A DNA stretch of 64,000 nt from Collybia mongolica (GCA_013420905.1 JAAXNY010000004.1:558001-622000), one strand, 5' to 3'. Shown: positions 43,170-56,120, numbered from the stretch's first letter. The notes: generated by a model not told the origin, from the sequence alone. A program made the numbers and translations.

Positions 43170-44842
43170 GCCAGGAAGGGAAAAGGTCGTGGCTTAACGC
43201 AAGAAACCCATCGTGAACATGATATAATACACATACACGGACAATCTCAAAAGTTTGGCTATCAAAAGAAAAGGACTTGAGGTCGGCGTAGAGGCTACAA
43301 ATGGAGATATTATTATGTGGGGTTGGGGTAGAGCATGTGAACTAACTATTTGTAAGGGTGATCGAACGTCTGGCATGATCGGCATCTCAGTGCCAAATTC
43401 TGCGGAAGGTAGGGGGCAAGTGGATAATTTGCGCCGCACCATCCGGATATCCCGTATATGATCAGATCGGAACACCTACATCCCATAATGGTGTTCCCTC
43501 GACCCCGATTGAAAATGTAGTATAACTTCCTTCTCTGAGCGCACTTTGGCCCAGTATGTCATCTAATACAAAGGCGTACAAGACGACCTCCTATGACACG
43601 GCAATAACTCAGCCTTGATAGAGACTATCGGATGGAATGTTCACCTTAAGTCGGTATCTGCCTGTGCAATTCTATGGCTTAACGCGACGGAGAACCCGGA
43701 TAGCATCATATGAATTCATCTGCAAAAGTTACAGGAGGGGCTCGGTAGATGTGACCAGTGGAAATCTCAGGCAAGATATTAGGGTCAATTCGGCGCCAAA
43801 AAATTGGGTAAAAGTAGAAGCGTCATTCTGGTCTGATATTTCCCGGGGGTCGCTTTTAAGAGAACGTTCGTTCTTCCGATGATCCTGGAAGGAAATTCGT
43901 TTGACTTTAGAACCACAATTCAGGAGGTTGCCAGTGAGAGTCGGGATTCGGAAACTGCTGGCATTGTTTGGTGACCCGCCCGGCACTACCCGTCTGCTCT
44001 TGGAACGCTACTCCCAATTCGGAGAGTCAACTAGATTCAACTTTTGCCATGCAAGTCTCTAATTATATCCAAATCTCTAGTGTGGAGCCATACACATACC
44101 TCTTCTATGAAAACGGCACAAAAATATTCCTCGCCATCGTAAATCACCCTGACGGGGAGCATTCGCTCGCTCACCAGCAGGCTCAAAAGCCTAAATCACA
44201 GTTAATAATGTCTTCAAACTTTCAATTCATACAACTGCTCTCGTCGCAAAGGTGCAGCTCCCGTCCATGGCCAGAAGTCTCAAGAGCATCAACCTCATGT
44301 CCTTCTATCGATCGTGACCATTGTCACGCGACGCACGGAGAAACTCGATAAATACTATCTTAAATATCATGAGGGTTGGTTATTAGGGAGAACGCCTACC
44401 ATGCGGTCAAAACCCGTGTTCATGGAAAACTGGTGAGTTTTCATCATATTCGTTGTTCCATCCCCACGCAGTTACAAAATTAGTTCAGAACTCGAGTGAT
44501 TTGCGAGGGGCATGGGGCATCTTCATCAAACAGTGCCCATCAGGAGGAGACACATCGATTCCCATTCCCGACGATAAGTTACTTACCAACTGGACACTTC
44601 TCTCATCCTGCGGTAAATGGGGCACCGAACCCCAGCCATGTGCTCACCTGGGGGTCATTGTTGGTTATCCGCTACCATGTGCTTCGGTGCACCTGCCCAG
44701 GCAGTGGTATGTCTTCGTCCTTGTTACTTGGTCAAACCTGCCCCGGTTAATAAATCCATGTTTAACAATTTACCTTCCTTGTGTACGCTTTGATGTGAAA
44801 CATCGAAATCCGGTCACAAGACGGTCGTTTAAAGCCCATCGT
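43170..44842. other. Intergenic, no gene supported
   Basis: No domain-bearing frame. The plus-strand frame at 44453-44854 has scattered Cys and Pro but no signal peptide or splice logic. The right end holds the promoter of the second GH71 gene. Confidence 0.45.
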
Positions 44843-44847
44843 TGTGG

Positions 44848-44855
44848 TATATAAA
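44848..44855 (+). promoter_or_regulatory. TATA box of the GH71 gene
   Basis: TATATAAA lies 88 bp before the ATG at 44943, at a usual distance for a fungal core promoter with a short leader. Confidence 0.5.
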
Positions 44856-44942
44856 CACTCTTTTGATGTCTCCGCATTGGAGAGATTACCCTTGTCACCT
44901 CCCGGAAAGAAATTGATATCGAAGCTAGAGGCGCAGTCAAAA

Positions 44943-47072
44943 ATGCATCTCAGCCTATCCTTCCTCCTCACCGTGATCAGCATTTTCTCGTTGCCTTTTG
45001 TGTCTGCGGGCGACTCTGACCGGTTTGCTGATAGTGCCCTCAATAGTAATGCCACCACCTATCAGAGCAATGCGACATCAGAGCTACACAAGCGGGCTAG
45101 CACGAAATATGTGTTTATGCATCATGTATGTCGGTCTTTTATCGCTAGTGAGCGACAAGTACTGACGGAACTTACTCGCATAGATTGTTGGCAGTGAGTT
45201 TCTCATTTAAATTGTGCTGTGTCACACACTTCTGACTTGCCCTCCCAGACACGTACGTTTGGCCATCCCAATAATCATAACGGCTTTTTTGTTCAACAAT
45301 AATGCAGATTCCCCTACACACAAGCTGACTGGACGGATGATATCCGGCAGATTCAGGCGAAGGGCGTGTAAGTAGATATCTTTCAATTAAAAGCCTCTCA
45401 GATACTCACGAAAATGTCCTTACAGAGACGCATTGGCTCTCAACATGGGTGGAGACTCTTGGCAGCGCGATCGTATCGCCTCCGCATATGCTGCTGCAGC
45501 TGCATTGGGGACAAACTTCAAGCTTTTCATCTCATTCGATTTCAGTGCTATGGGATGTGACGTGAATGATTTGGTTGGCCGAGTCAACCAGTTCTCTTCC
45601 CACCCTAATCAATTCAAGATAGACGGTAAACCTTTCGTCTCGAGTTTCTTTGGTAGCTGTTTGGGGAATTCTGGATGGGCCAGCCTTAAGGCGCAGACTA
45701 ATGCTTACCTCATGCCTTTCATTGAGGGGATTGAAGGCCAGTTTGGTAGCTGGACGAGCTTGGACTCTTGGTATTGGTAGGTCGTCTTCTAGACTTTATT
45801 ACAATCTCAAATGTTTATTCTCTCGTTCTAGTTGGGGCTGCGCTTGGCCTCAAGGAAATATCGACAAGACTGTAGGCCAATTTAAATTCGAGAGGTCTAG
45901 ACCTAAACGTTGACAATGTATCTCGCCTGTTAGACTGATGACGATAATTTCTGTGAGTAACCCTTCCCTCGCGGATGTAATTTTCTAAATATTCCTATCA
46001 AAAAAGATATGAGCCAACTTGGAACACGATACGCAACGACGGTCAGCACATGGATGTTGTGCGTGGCCCCAGTATCAGAGCTATAACCGTATCTCACTCT
46101 CCCATGATCTTAGTACCCATTATAGCTTCAAGAACTGGTACCAACGAGGCGACAACTGGCTCGTGATCACGCGCTGGGAACAGCTCATGGCCATGCGGGA
46201 TAAATTGACATTTGTTGAGATGGTAAGCTGGTAAGCAGATCGGTCCGAATGCCGAGACCTGGTGATCAATTCAGCTCACGTTGCAGGAACGATTATGGAG
46301 AGTCACACTAGTGCGTCACCCTTGTTTTGCGACACTTCCGCTGTGCCATCGTGGCTGACGCGTGATAATCTTATAGCCTCGGGCCCGTGAAGGGAGCACA
46401 ACCCGCTGGGACAACATGGACAAGTAACATGCCACATACCGCCTGGTATGATATGTCCCAGTATTATATCACAGCTTTTAAGACGGGTTCTTTTCCTGCC
46501 ATCAAAGTAGGTTGGTTTTATATTATTATTCAATTCACTTTACTGACCTCGTGTCTTCGGAGTAGCAAGATGTCATCTATTATTGGGCACGCACCCATCC
46601 CGCAACAGCAACAGCATCTGCTGACCCTCTTCCCCGCCCAAGTGGCTTCGACTGGTCGTCTGTAAGTCACTTCAGCAGCCTTTCAGGACTCCTCTGACAT
46701 TCCTACCCTTAGGATACACTTTGGGCCGTCGTGTTCTCGACATCAACAAGCACTGTCACACTCAAGTGTGGTAGCTCCTCTCAAACATTCAACAACGTCG
46801 CGTCCGGGGTCACCAAGCTCAAGATTCCCCTCTCCCCCGGAAAGATTACTGTGACCATGGTTAAGAATGGTGCCACAGTCATCAACCAAACGCCTTCTGA
46901 TTATGCCTTCATTACCAACCCCACTATCTGTGAGTGCTAATCAGAAGGCTCTACAAAACCAGTTTGAACTGTTTCCTAGATAATGAAAACGTCTACGTCG
47001 GTGCTGCAAGTGCGTAAACACGTCAAAAATGTTGTGGTGATTGACTTATTGCCTCGATTTTCAGAGGCTTAG
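44943..47072 (+). CDS. Secreted GH71 alpha-1,3-glucanase (no WSC)
   Basis: Paralog of the gene at 36267-39829, transcribed the other way. The signal peptide is MHLSLSFLLTVISIFSLPFV. Exons: 44943-45125, 45184-45193, a 4-nt exon 45249-45252, 45308-45367, 45426-45776, then further short exons to TAG 47070-47072. Landmarks are KYVFMHH-IVGNTFPYTQADW, DALALNMGGDSWQRD, LFISFDFSAMGCD, FIEGIEGQFGSW, WYCWGCAWPQG, NWYQRGDNWLVITRWEQL and a C-terminal beta module (TLKCGSSSQTFNNVASGVTK). The protein ends soon after NENVYVGAAKA, where the other paralog continues into its linker and WSC domains. It probably acts on alpha-1,3-glucan outside the cell. All junctions checked are in frame. Confidence 0.9.
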
Positions 47073-47328
47073 CCTACCGCTCACGTTCAGTTTTGACCTG
47101 ATTTGTTTTCTTCCCGAAATTGAAATGCTTCTCGCCATTTTCTGCGGTAATTGTGGGATCTTTACGTCTCACCTCTGTTTTTTATGGTGGGCCACGTGAG
47201 GCAACTGTTTCGTGTCACGCCAAATAACTAAAGCGCGTGATATGGCATCATCACTACCATCATTGCTAATTGAAATTCATGATACTCCACATCTTATCTC
47301 AATCAGCTTTTGACTACAGAACTTCATC

Positions 47329-48089
47329 ATGTCTCGTACCACAGAAACTGCAGGTTTCAAGGCAAGTTTTCTCATGCGCCTTTGTCTCATGGTTACAACA
47401 GAACACTGTATATAGTTCAACCACACTATGATCCGCATCAAGGATCCTAAAGCGTCTCTAGCCTTCTATCAGGATGTAAGTTCTCATGGTTTCATCAAGG
47501 CAGCCCCCACTAACACTACCTTTAGATTCTGGGCATGGAACTTCTTTCTGGTATCATAGATGTTTCCTGAGGCCGAAGGACACCGTCTGATTAACCAATC
47601 TACCGTCCAGAAAAGAAATTAGATAACTTCACGCTCTACTTCCTCGCATATAACCATGCCGGACGCGAACTGACAGCGCAGGAGAAAGAGAAATCTCCCT
47701 TCTCCCGCGAAGGTAAAGTCACCGAACTCTCTTCAAAACGTGACTAACATCAATGGCCAACAGGTGTTCTAGAGCTCACGCACAACCACGGTACAGAATC
47801 AGATCCTAACTTCAAGGGCTACGCAAGTGGAAACGCAGATCCCGGCAAGGGATTCGGCCATATCGCAATCACCGTCGACGATGTCGAAAAGGCGTGCGAG
47901 AGATTTGAGCATCTTGGGATCGCCTTCAAGAAAAGGCCTAGTGATGGGAAGATGAACAATATCGCGTTCATTCTTGACCCTGATGGGTAGGCCAATTTTG
48001 TGTTAACTCTTACCTAGACTGATTTCTGACTTTTCTCTCGTCATCACAGATACTGGATTGAAGTTGTCCCTAGCACTCTCAATTTGTAG
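47329..48089 (+). CDS. GLO1: Glyoxalase I (lactoylglutathione lyase)
   Basis: Converts the methylglyoxal-glutathione hemithioacetal to S-lactoylglutathione in the cytosol. Six exons encode about 160 residues, the size of a single-domain fungal enzyme. Metal-ligand positions are visible: His in [14 protein letters not shown], Glu in [14 protein letters not shown], His in [11 protein letters not shown], and Glu in YWIEVVPS. The substrate loop [17 protein letters not shown] is typical. The first intron begins GC (AAG followed by GCAAGT), a non-canonical GC-AG intron with a strong consensus. A short intron after LLS (GTATCATAG...CCAG) rejoins [14 protein letters not shown] in frame. The gene ends TAG 48087-48089 and looks intact. 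Confidence 0.9.
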
Positions 48090-48731
48090 GGCACAAGAAT
48101 TCACTTATAAAGTTTGTACCGCCACCAGGCCGGTTGTAAACAGTGCACACGGGAGCCTATCTGTCATATTTCCTTCTTTGAGGGTTCTGCGTCAAACCGA
48201 CCAATCAGCGAGCGGCCAAGGTGATGTTTGTGATACACGCAAGGTCGACCCCATGATCGTGATGTTATGTCATCTTCTGAAAGACCAAAGATTGATCTCT
48301 CACATTCTGATAAGGTATAGATTGAACGTCAAACTTCACCCACGCTGTTCTTATTCGCTCCAGCCTATCGAGATCACGTCAGATGTTTGTTTTACCTCCT
48401 CGACCAGCAAGCTCCGCTTTAGTTATGATTGGTTGTCATCGAACCGCCCTGCTCACTTTCTCTGGTGGCAATGGACGTGAACTCGGGTGGGATATTATCG
48501 AATCAGAATTCTACGCGCCAAAATAATCCAAGTTTGGTTTTGGAGGACATCTAGTCTCTTCTAGATGTGCCTTCTACATCCGTATACTGGGTGAATGGGA
48601 CTTAGCCTTACGGTGCATCGCTCTCCCCAGTCACGCGGGTCTAATCCATGGGAAGCGGGTTTATTTCACAGATTGGAAACACTCAGACCAAGATACGTGA
48701 ATGAAACTTGATTCTTAGATACCGGCTATTA

Positions 48732-49349
48732 GGGACGTACAAAGTTAAACGCAGATTCGCAGACGCAGACGCTTTCCCGCATATGCACCGTTATGTAAAA
48801 TGAAAGTTTATACTCCGCTCTGTCACGCTGTAGAGTCAGGAATCAGCATTCAAAGTCAGTATCCCTTTAATCTCTACTTGCAAGGATATCACCCGAGCCT
48901 ACCTTACTATGATGATCACACGAAATATTTTTTTGTCATTCTATGAGAACCTGAGCACCTAAAAAGACTTTATAGATTATAAACAAGTATGACAATGATT
49001 TGTAGGAATAAATTCAGCGCGGATTTGAACTTGTATTCGGAGCCTTTGAATAGATTCTGGGGTGAAGAATCTCGTCCATTCGAAGGTGATGAGTATTAAT
49101 TGGCATGTCCCAGAGTCAAGTTGGGAACAAATTTCGTGTATAAAGAGTTAAATGTATACGTAAGGACCGTGTAGAATAACCGCGACGGCGGTGGGGGTGT
49201 CGCTGGGTAAACTCTTGATGTGCTCGCGGCTCGCTATCCTGATAGTCACACTGTGTCACAAAACGGACTTCGAAATATCCTTACATAATGCGGTGCATAT
49301 GCGGGAAAGCGTCTGCGTCTGCGAATCTGCGTTCAACTTTGTACGACCC
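48732..49349. mobile_element. 618-bp MITE with long terminal inverted repeats
   Basis: Outer inverted repeats of about 57 bp: the left begins GGGACGTACAAAGTTAAACG and runs to CATATGCACCG near 48790, and the right is its complement ending CGTACGACCC at 49349. They differ at only a few positions. TA flanks both sides (48730-48731 and 49350-49351), consistent with a TA target duplication. The interior has no ORF of note. It is a non-autonomous DNA transposon; the mobilising family is unclear (Tc1/mariner-type by TA target). Confidence 0.8.
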
Positions 49350-49351
49350 TA

Positions 49352-50480
49352 TTGACTGTCCTAAATCACGGAACGGTTCTCACCTCCAGAACCGCCGTAT
49401 TTTCATCAGGTCATTCGAGGCTAGATGGTCACAATTGCCTCCGTTTTTCAGACGCAACCTTTTTATTTTCCACCCAATTCCTACTTCGGCCACGCTTATT
49501 ATTCTGCCTACTTGAAAGGAAATCTTGTGTACTCGACCTCTGAGATTCTGGCCTCGTTCTAACCGCGTGTTTCCCGAATGATCCATTCCAAACATAAAAC
49601 ACTTGGGTTGTGCGAGTCGGAATTGTCTAAATGGAGGCGCGCACCCGATAAACCCGGCTTGAACATTGCGAGGCCTGCGATCGCCGCTCAAACAATCTTT
49701 TAATCGCTATCTTGCGATACCATAATACAGTGCCTCTTATTTCTGGAAGACAACTGATGATCAAGCGCTGAGCGGTGACTCTCGCAGTCTGAGACGCCAC
49801 AACATGTGATATCATCAGAGGGCTCCGTGCCTGGAAGCTGCTCAAATTGGTCGAGGATGATTGGTTCGGATGTACGGATGTATCGGTATGTTACGCCTCA
49901 ATTTCTCGCTGTGTTCGACTTTCTCCGCCTTGGGTTTATTCAACTTCCTCAAAAGCCTTTCAGCACTTCCTGACATTCCCGGCCTTAGGTCTGGGCTCTT
50001 GAACGACATGGTCTGGGGGTGGCGCATAACTAACATCACCTGCTTTTAGGCGCTTAGCTCCGTCCCCTTCACTTCATGGCACATGCCGACCTGAGCCGAT
50101 TGGCGGTTTGGAGAGCTATGGTGAAGGTTAAGGTTGCGCCGGGTTGTTTTAAGGGAAGTGGGAGTCTCGACTCACCACGACTACCCTGGTTTCGCGACTA
50201 AGTGTAGCTCGAATACCCTGTGCAGCCAGTGATTGCGGAGCAAATGTGGCCATCTGACACGATGTCACCATGGAGTCGGTGATTTTATGCATGAACTAGT
50301 TGGCCGGTTGATAGTGATGCGAACGGACAGGAACTCCGTTAATTCGAGGAAAAATGGGCTCAGGGTCTAGACCCCGTCAGTCGATTTCATCGGTGCCCCC
50401 TACAATACTTAAGGACAAAGTCACAAAATGGGACATCGATAAACCCCACGACCAATCAAGACCTGCTACGCTATAGGATA
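49352..50480. other. Intergenic, no gene supported
   Basis: Frames on both strands near 49380-50049 are short and overlapping, with no domain. It is presumed 5' region of the F-box-like gene. Confidence 0.4.
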
Positions 50481-51349
50481 ATGGCCTTTGAATTACCGTT
50501 GGAGCTGGAACGTGAAATTTTCGTGTGGGCCGCGAGAGAGAGCCCGACCATAGCACGCGAGCTCGTATTTGTAGCACATCGCGTGAAAACATGGTATTAT
50601 TAGGCCTGTTCGTCTTTCACGATATCATAACTGACTAGCGTGAACTACCTAGGGTTGATCCTATCCTTTACGAGTCGGTCACTCTCTACGACCGGAGTAA
50701 TGCAGTTCAATTTCTATCGACCGCTGAAGCCAAGCCATCACATACCTCATATGTGAAAAGGCTGTGTATACACTGCAACGTGGGATACTGGCAAGCGCGC
50801 CGTGTGCTAGCATTGTGCCCGACACTCGATAACGTTTCTTGTTGGATATCCGAACCACGCCTCCGCCCTTTTTTAGCGAACCAGCGGCTTGGTGGGCTAT
50901 CATTCATGCTATCTGGGCTCCCATACGACACAGAGGATAGTTCACCCGACTTCACGAACGCTTTCTACAGCCGGGTGACCCACCTCCACTTCACAGACCG
51001 TTGGGTCTCGTGGGTCACTTGGACCGGATTTCATGTTCTTCCGAAGCTCACCCACATCGCCTTTCTTTACGACATCACTTCTATATCTGACGATAATAAA
51101 GTTGCCAACGCCATCTTCGATATCTTATCGACATGTCCATCTCTTATACGTTGCGCTCTGATATATACACATAGTTTATCCTCGACATTCAATACTATCG
51201 AAGACCCTCGGTTTGTTACCATTCATATTCCACAAGCAGCATTTGGAAGAGGGGAAGACCTTCTGCGCAGAAAGACAGACATCTGGGGAAGGGCAGCGGA
51301 AGCGAGTCGCAGACGCTCAGGAGCGAGTGCGATTCAGCAGGCTTCTTAG
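50481..51349 (+). CDS. F-box-like hypothetical protein
   Basis: Two exons joined by a GT-AG intron (about 50592-50653). The first exon is MAFELPLELEREIFVWAARE and on through VFVAHRVKTW. The second begins VDPILYESVTLYDRSNAVQF. The ELP-E-EREIF start followed by an A-RVK-WV-PILYE segment is a common Agaricomycete pattern resembling a short F-box helix followed by degenerate leucine-rich repeat-like segments (LPKLTHIAFLYD, CPSLIRCALIY). F-box proteins bring substrates to SCF ubiquitin ligases, but this family is highly expanded and mostly uncharacterised, so the role is inferred only from likeness. About 265 residues, intact. Confidence 0.6.
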
Positions 51350-51750
51350 ATCAAAATGACTGTAGACTTATTATGGTTTGTCATTCTTTGTAATTGAATA
51401 TAATATTGATCGTTTTTTAGACTCATGACTTATACCTTTGTCAAGTTCTGGGAACCTGTCTCGTTCATCTCCACGCCCTTGTGGCGCGACATGCTTCTTT
51501 TAGCGCCCTGCTTTTCGTGCTAATTTGCCGGTCAGGCCCGGCCTTAGGAAATACCGTTGTCAAACAATACTTGTAGAACCAAGAAGCGTGAAGAAAATGC
51601 ATACAAATCAAAGTCAAATCATAGAGAGAAATTTCTGTCCTAGCCAACGTCGTATCTATTATTATCTCTGGGCTCATCACATGATGCTTTTCAAAATGCA
51701 CCGTTTCTATTTATAGCTTCACGAAGGCGAATGATCATGCGACGCGATTC
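51350..51750. other. Intergenic promoter region
   Basis: Between the F-box-like gene and the beta-mannosidase gene. It contains only short frames. Confidence 0.5.
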
Positions 51751-51757
51751 TATAAAA
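51751..51757 (+). promoter_or_regulatory. TATA box near beta-mannosidase start
   Basis: TATAAAA lies 35 bp before the ATG at 51786. If it is functional the leader would be very short. Confidence 0.35.
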
Positions 51758-51785
51758 GCAAAACAACTTCGCCATACTTTTCAAG

Positions 51786-54700
51786 ATGTTCAGAACCCAC
51801 GGCCACTATCTTGCGCTGCTGGCGACTTCATCGGTCGTCTCTGCAGCATTATTTGATCTTTCTCAGCTCCAATGGACTCTAAAAAATCAAAACGGATCCA
51901 TCCAAATTCCTGCGTCTGGACCACCCTCTCAGGCTCATCTGGATCTCCTTGCCGCAGGCATCATAACCGAGCCCCTGCTCGGTATCAATGGTAAATTGAC
52001 CTTTGCATGATTCCACGGTCAGGTCTGATTTTGCATTCTTGATGGGCAGATTTTTCGGAACGCTGGGTCGTCGAGGAAAACTGGACATATACGGCAGATC
52101 TAACCCCTTTCACGAATTCGTTGAAGCCGAAGAATTCTCAATCGACACTGCTGATTTTCTACGGTATCGACACCATAGCAAACATCGTACGGCTTATCGC
52201 TTAGCCTGACGTCTACATTCTCATTTCTTTCAGACTCTCAGAGGTCACCCAATCGCTTGGGTTAATAACCAATTCCAGCAATACACGTTTGACGTTTCGA
52301 ATATAATTGACTCAACAGGAACAAAGGATAACAATTTGACTGTCGCTTTTGAGTCGGCCTGGTTTTACGGATTGAATGTTACGGCTAGACCTGATGCCGA
52401 ATTCTTCCCTGGTGGGTCTGGGGTAAGAACTAGCGACAATGTCAGCATCCATTTGCGACTTATTTAAAGCTCTACCTGAAACTTACGATGACGCAGTACG
52501 AATATCCCGGAGTCCGTCAGTGGATTCGCAAGGTTGCATCAGATTTTGGCTGGGACTGGGTAAGATTTCGATGGGGTTCGCATCTTATTCCGCGCCTTGA
52601 CGAACATGACTTAGGGCCCAGCATTCGTTCCAAGCGGGATCTATAAACCAGCCTACCTGGTGACCTTATCCACCTCTCAAAGCAATGAAAGCAGTCATAC
52701 CAGCACTCCTCCCATATCTCCCAGTGATCCCTCTGGAAATAATTCTGTGACTGGGTCACTCTTCGTCGATGAACTCTCCGTTGATATCTATAAACTTGGG
52801 CAATCCTTTGCTCTTTCACCTAACCAAACTGCAGACTGGGTTGTGAATGTCACGCTTGCTCTGAGGTCGGCTGCCCCCCACCCGGCCTCAGCTCTTACGC
52901 TGTCCTTCCCCGAATTGAATCTCACCTCCAAGCCTTTCCAAATTCCAAAAATTCCAACTGCGACAAATGGTTCATTTTGGATAAATGCCACCTGGACGAT
53001 ACCCGACGCCATCCCACAGAGATGGTACCCCCATAACCTCGGGACACCAAAACTTTACAACCTCACGGTAAATCTCAGTCGGCCTGGGGCTGGGGGAGGG
53101 TTTGCGGCAGGGAACCTGTTGAGCTTCACAACAACGACAGGATTCAGAACGATCGAGCTCATCCAATCACCGTATACCCAGGAGGATGTCGATCAGCGTG
53201 GGATTACACCGGGCGACAATTGGCATTTTGAGATCAATGGAAAGGCATTTTACAGCTTAGGAACGAACATCATTCCGTTCGACCCCTTCTATGCGCGAAC
53301 GACAACAGATCAGGTCAGGTGGGTCCTTGAAAGTGCGATCAAAAGCGGGCAGAACATGGTTGGTCGATCGCAATGTCGGGGCCTAGAGCATCTGATAAGT
53401 ATGTTTTCTTGACAGCTTCGAATCTGGGGTGGTGGCACATATCAGCCGTCCGATTCATCGGTCGCCGGTGGCGTATATGATTTCTATTCTATATGCGATG
53501 AGCTGGGAATACTTGCCTGGTCGGAACTCATTTTTTCCGATTCTCTATATCCCATCAACGATTTTCTACTTGAATCCATTGAGCCGGAAGTGCGCCAGAA
53601 TGTTAGGCGAGTAAATCGGCACCCGAGCAACGTACAATGGGCTGGCGGCAACGAAATCGAAGGGATAGTAACTGCGGCCAATCATAGTTTGGCGAACGGC
53701 ACGCATTATCTCAATGAAGTTAGTTGTTTTATTCTGTTAGACCTGGCCCACCTGATCAAGGTGCTTGTTCAGTACGTGACGCTATTCCAAGACTTCCTAC
53801 ATGGCATCGTGGTATCCGAGACAAGATCTGTGGGTGCCGTCAGTTCCGAATCCTCGGACTATGGCTTAATGGGACTGTTACTACCTCTAGGTGCCATATA
53901 CGGACTGTTCGACAACGAAGGGCGTATTGAGCCTGGACCCTTATGTTTTGAGGTTCGATAACAGCACCGCCGGAGATATTTATGGAAATGGCGGTGAGGA
54001 ACGCCATCTCCCCGTGGACCAGAAGACTCACACTTGTTAAAAGAACGATATAACTATGACGCCAGTCAAGCGTTTAATTATAGCACGTTCCCGGTGTCAA
54101 GGTACGTTTAACATCATCGAAAAAAATGAAAAAGTGAGCTTAAGTCCCGTAAGGTTCATGAACGAATTCGGGTACGTGATTTCACGAATGATTCCCAAGG
54201 AAGTAAAGCTGATTTGTCGTCCTGTCAGGTTCCATTCGATGCCATCGTTCTATAGCTGGGAGGAAGTGCTTACCTCAGCCGAAGACTTTTCATTCAACTC
54301 AACGGTCGTGATGTCAAGGGATCACCACCCCCCTGCAGGGAGTCTGACATTCCCGAATCAAAATGCGCCCCAAGGGCAGTTTCAGATGACGGCAGCTGTC
54401 GAGATGTGGCTTCCAACACCGTCAACGGCGGATACAAACCAGACGTTTGCCCAATGGTGTTGGAGTACCCAGATATTCCAAACAATGGCTATGGTATCCC
54501 AGGTGGCTTGGTACCGTCATGGTGCTGGCCAGGGCGAGAACAATCTAGGCGCGCTGGTCTGGCAATTGAACGATATCTGGCAAGGCGTAAGTTGGTCCAG
54601 TATAGAGTATTCCGGCCGATGGAAGGTGCTTCATTACGGGCTGACGGGGGTATTTTCGCCTGTCACCATCTACCCGTTCTGGACCACAGAAAATGAGACG

Positions 54701-55368
54701 TTCCAGGCGCTCGTCATTTCCGATAGATGGGAAGAAGTTCAGGGTTCAGCTCAGTTGACCTGGTATGACTGGCTTGGCGCCCCGCTGAACACGACCACCC
54801 ATAACTTCACCGTTCCGACGTTGAATAACTCTTTGGTCTTCGGGGCTACCGGGCTGGATTCTATCTTGCCACCTGGAAAGAACGCATCCGATGTGTGGCT
54901 GCTCCTTAACTTGACGGCAGAAATCAACGATCGTACAATAACCAATGAACAATATGTGAGTACACACTTTGACCTACTTGGGTTATGTTACTGAAAATGA
55001 CCGCTATAGTTCACGCCTGTCTCGCTGGCGGAGGCCACTCTTGTTGATCCGCAAATTGAAGTAACTCGAACTGAAGACTTGACTTTCACACTTTCGGCGA
55101 AAGGCGGGGTCGCGCCATGGACGTGGATAGATCATCCCGCGGGAACAATTGGGATATTTGTTGATAATACGACAGGCCTTCCATACAATGGGTTTTATCT
55201 CGTCCCAGGTGTGGACAAAACATGTGTGTCACCGAAATTTCATCGGGTTCGAGGATTACTGATTATATTCCAGTGAAATTTATGTTGAATCCGCCACTCT
55301 CCCGAATTGCTGCACCAGACCCTGAACAATTTGTCGTCAGATCTCTGTGGAATAACACCCATCTCTGA
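51786..55368 (+). CDS. Secreted GH2 beta-mannosidase
   Basis: Exo-acting enzyme releasing mannose from non-reducing ends of beta-mannans and N-glycan cores. The signal peptide is MFRTHGHYLALLATSSVVSA. About a dozen exons, checked to join in frame, give roughly 900 residues, normal for fungal GH2 beta-mannosidases. N-terminal jelly-roll: FDLSQLQWTLKNQNG, WVVEENWTYTADLTPF, GHPIAWVNNQF, GWDWGPAFVPSGIYKP. The catalytic barrel follows: FEINGKAFYSLGTNIIPFD, LRIWGGGTYQPSD, acid/base Glu in NRHPSNVQWAGGNEIEG, and nucleophile Glu in FMNEFGFHSMPSFYSWEE (split by an intron after FG). Then LGALVWQLNDIWQGVSWSSI and the C-terminal Ig-like domain, ending VVRSLWNNTHL at TGA 55366-55368. Many N-x-S/T sites fit secretion. 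One donor (near 53357) is the uncommon GTTGGT. Confidence 0.92.
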
Positions 55369-56120
55369 TAAAAACCAAACTTTTCAGTAGTTAAAACCGC
55401 AAAACCAAATCTATATCGTCAATTTGAAAAACTCTGGTGTTGGAATTTGAAACGAGGGTGTACAGCCACATGATTTTTTGTCTATCGTGCTCTTACCAAA
55501 TTAACGCACGGACCATACAAAAAAACTATATAAGCTTGTATTCGACATTTTTGATTCCTTAGAACATACTCATCAGGATCTATTTTATAGAAACTGACCG
55601 AGTCTCGCATTTTTACAAATGCCGCATCCTTCATATCCACTCGATGACATCTGCGCTAACTCGTTATACCGAGAACATGATCTTGCGTAAGCAAGGTCTC
55701 GAGGACGTTTGGCTCGATTATCTCGTATACTTGCAAAAGTTGCTTGGTTGTGTTGCCAGCGAGTCTAGCGTTTGTCTGATGGATTTTTTCTTCTGATATG
55801 ATGCTCAGTAAAAACGAAAGTCGGGTAATATCATGCGTTAGTCACGTAGAGTCGTCACAAAGTCTAGTCATAGTCACCTCCCTGTAAATTCGGTCTCCAA
55901 TGAACCGAATTTCTCGCTCAAACGATGTGAGTCGGCGCTCGGCTCTGCCAGTGGATCCACGTGGATCTTTTGTCGCCTTGCGTTGCTGCGAGTTACTCAA
56001 TCCGAGTGCCTCCGTTTCCAAAGCTGCACCCACAGCCGCTAGCTCTCGACATCTGCAAGTAGGAATAGGTAAGTCTTCTCCCTCTCAGATCCCTTGATCC
56101 CCCTCTTTTCTTGAAGTCAG
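55369..56120. other. Intergenic / possible 5' leader
   Basis: No coding gene. Near 56069-56120 a GTAAGT...CAG pair could be an intron in the leader of the following ORF, because the upstream frame does not join it in phase. Confidence 0.4.

Noticed and set aside
48732..49349. hAT identity for the 618-bp MITE based on its TAGGG end
   Set aside because: The 8-bp flanks (CCGGCTAT and TTGACTGT) do not match, whereas TA on both sides does, so a TA-targeting family is more likely.
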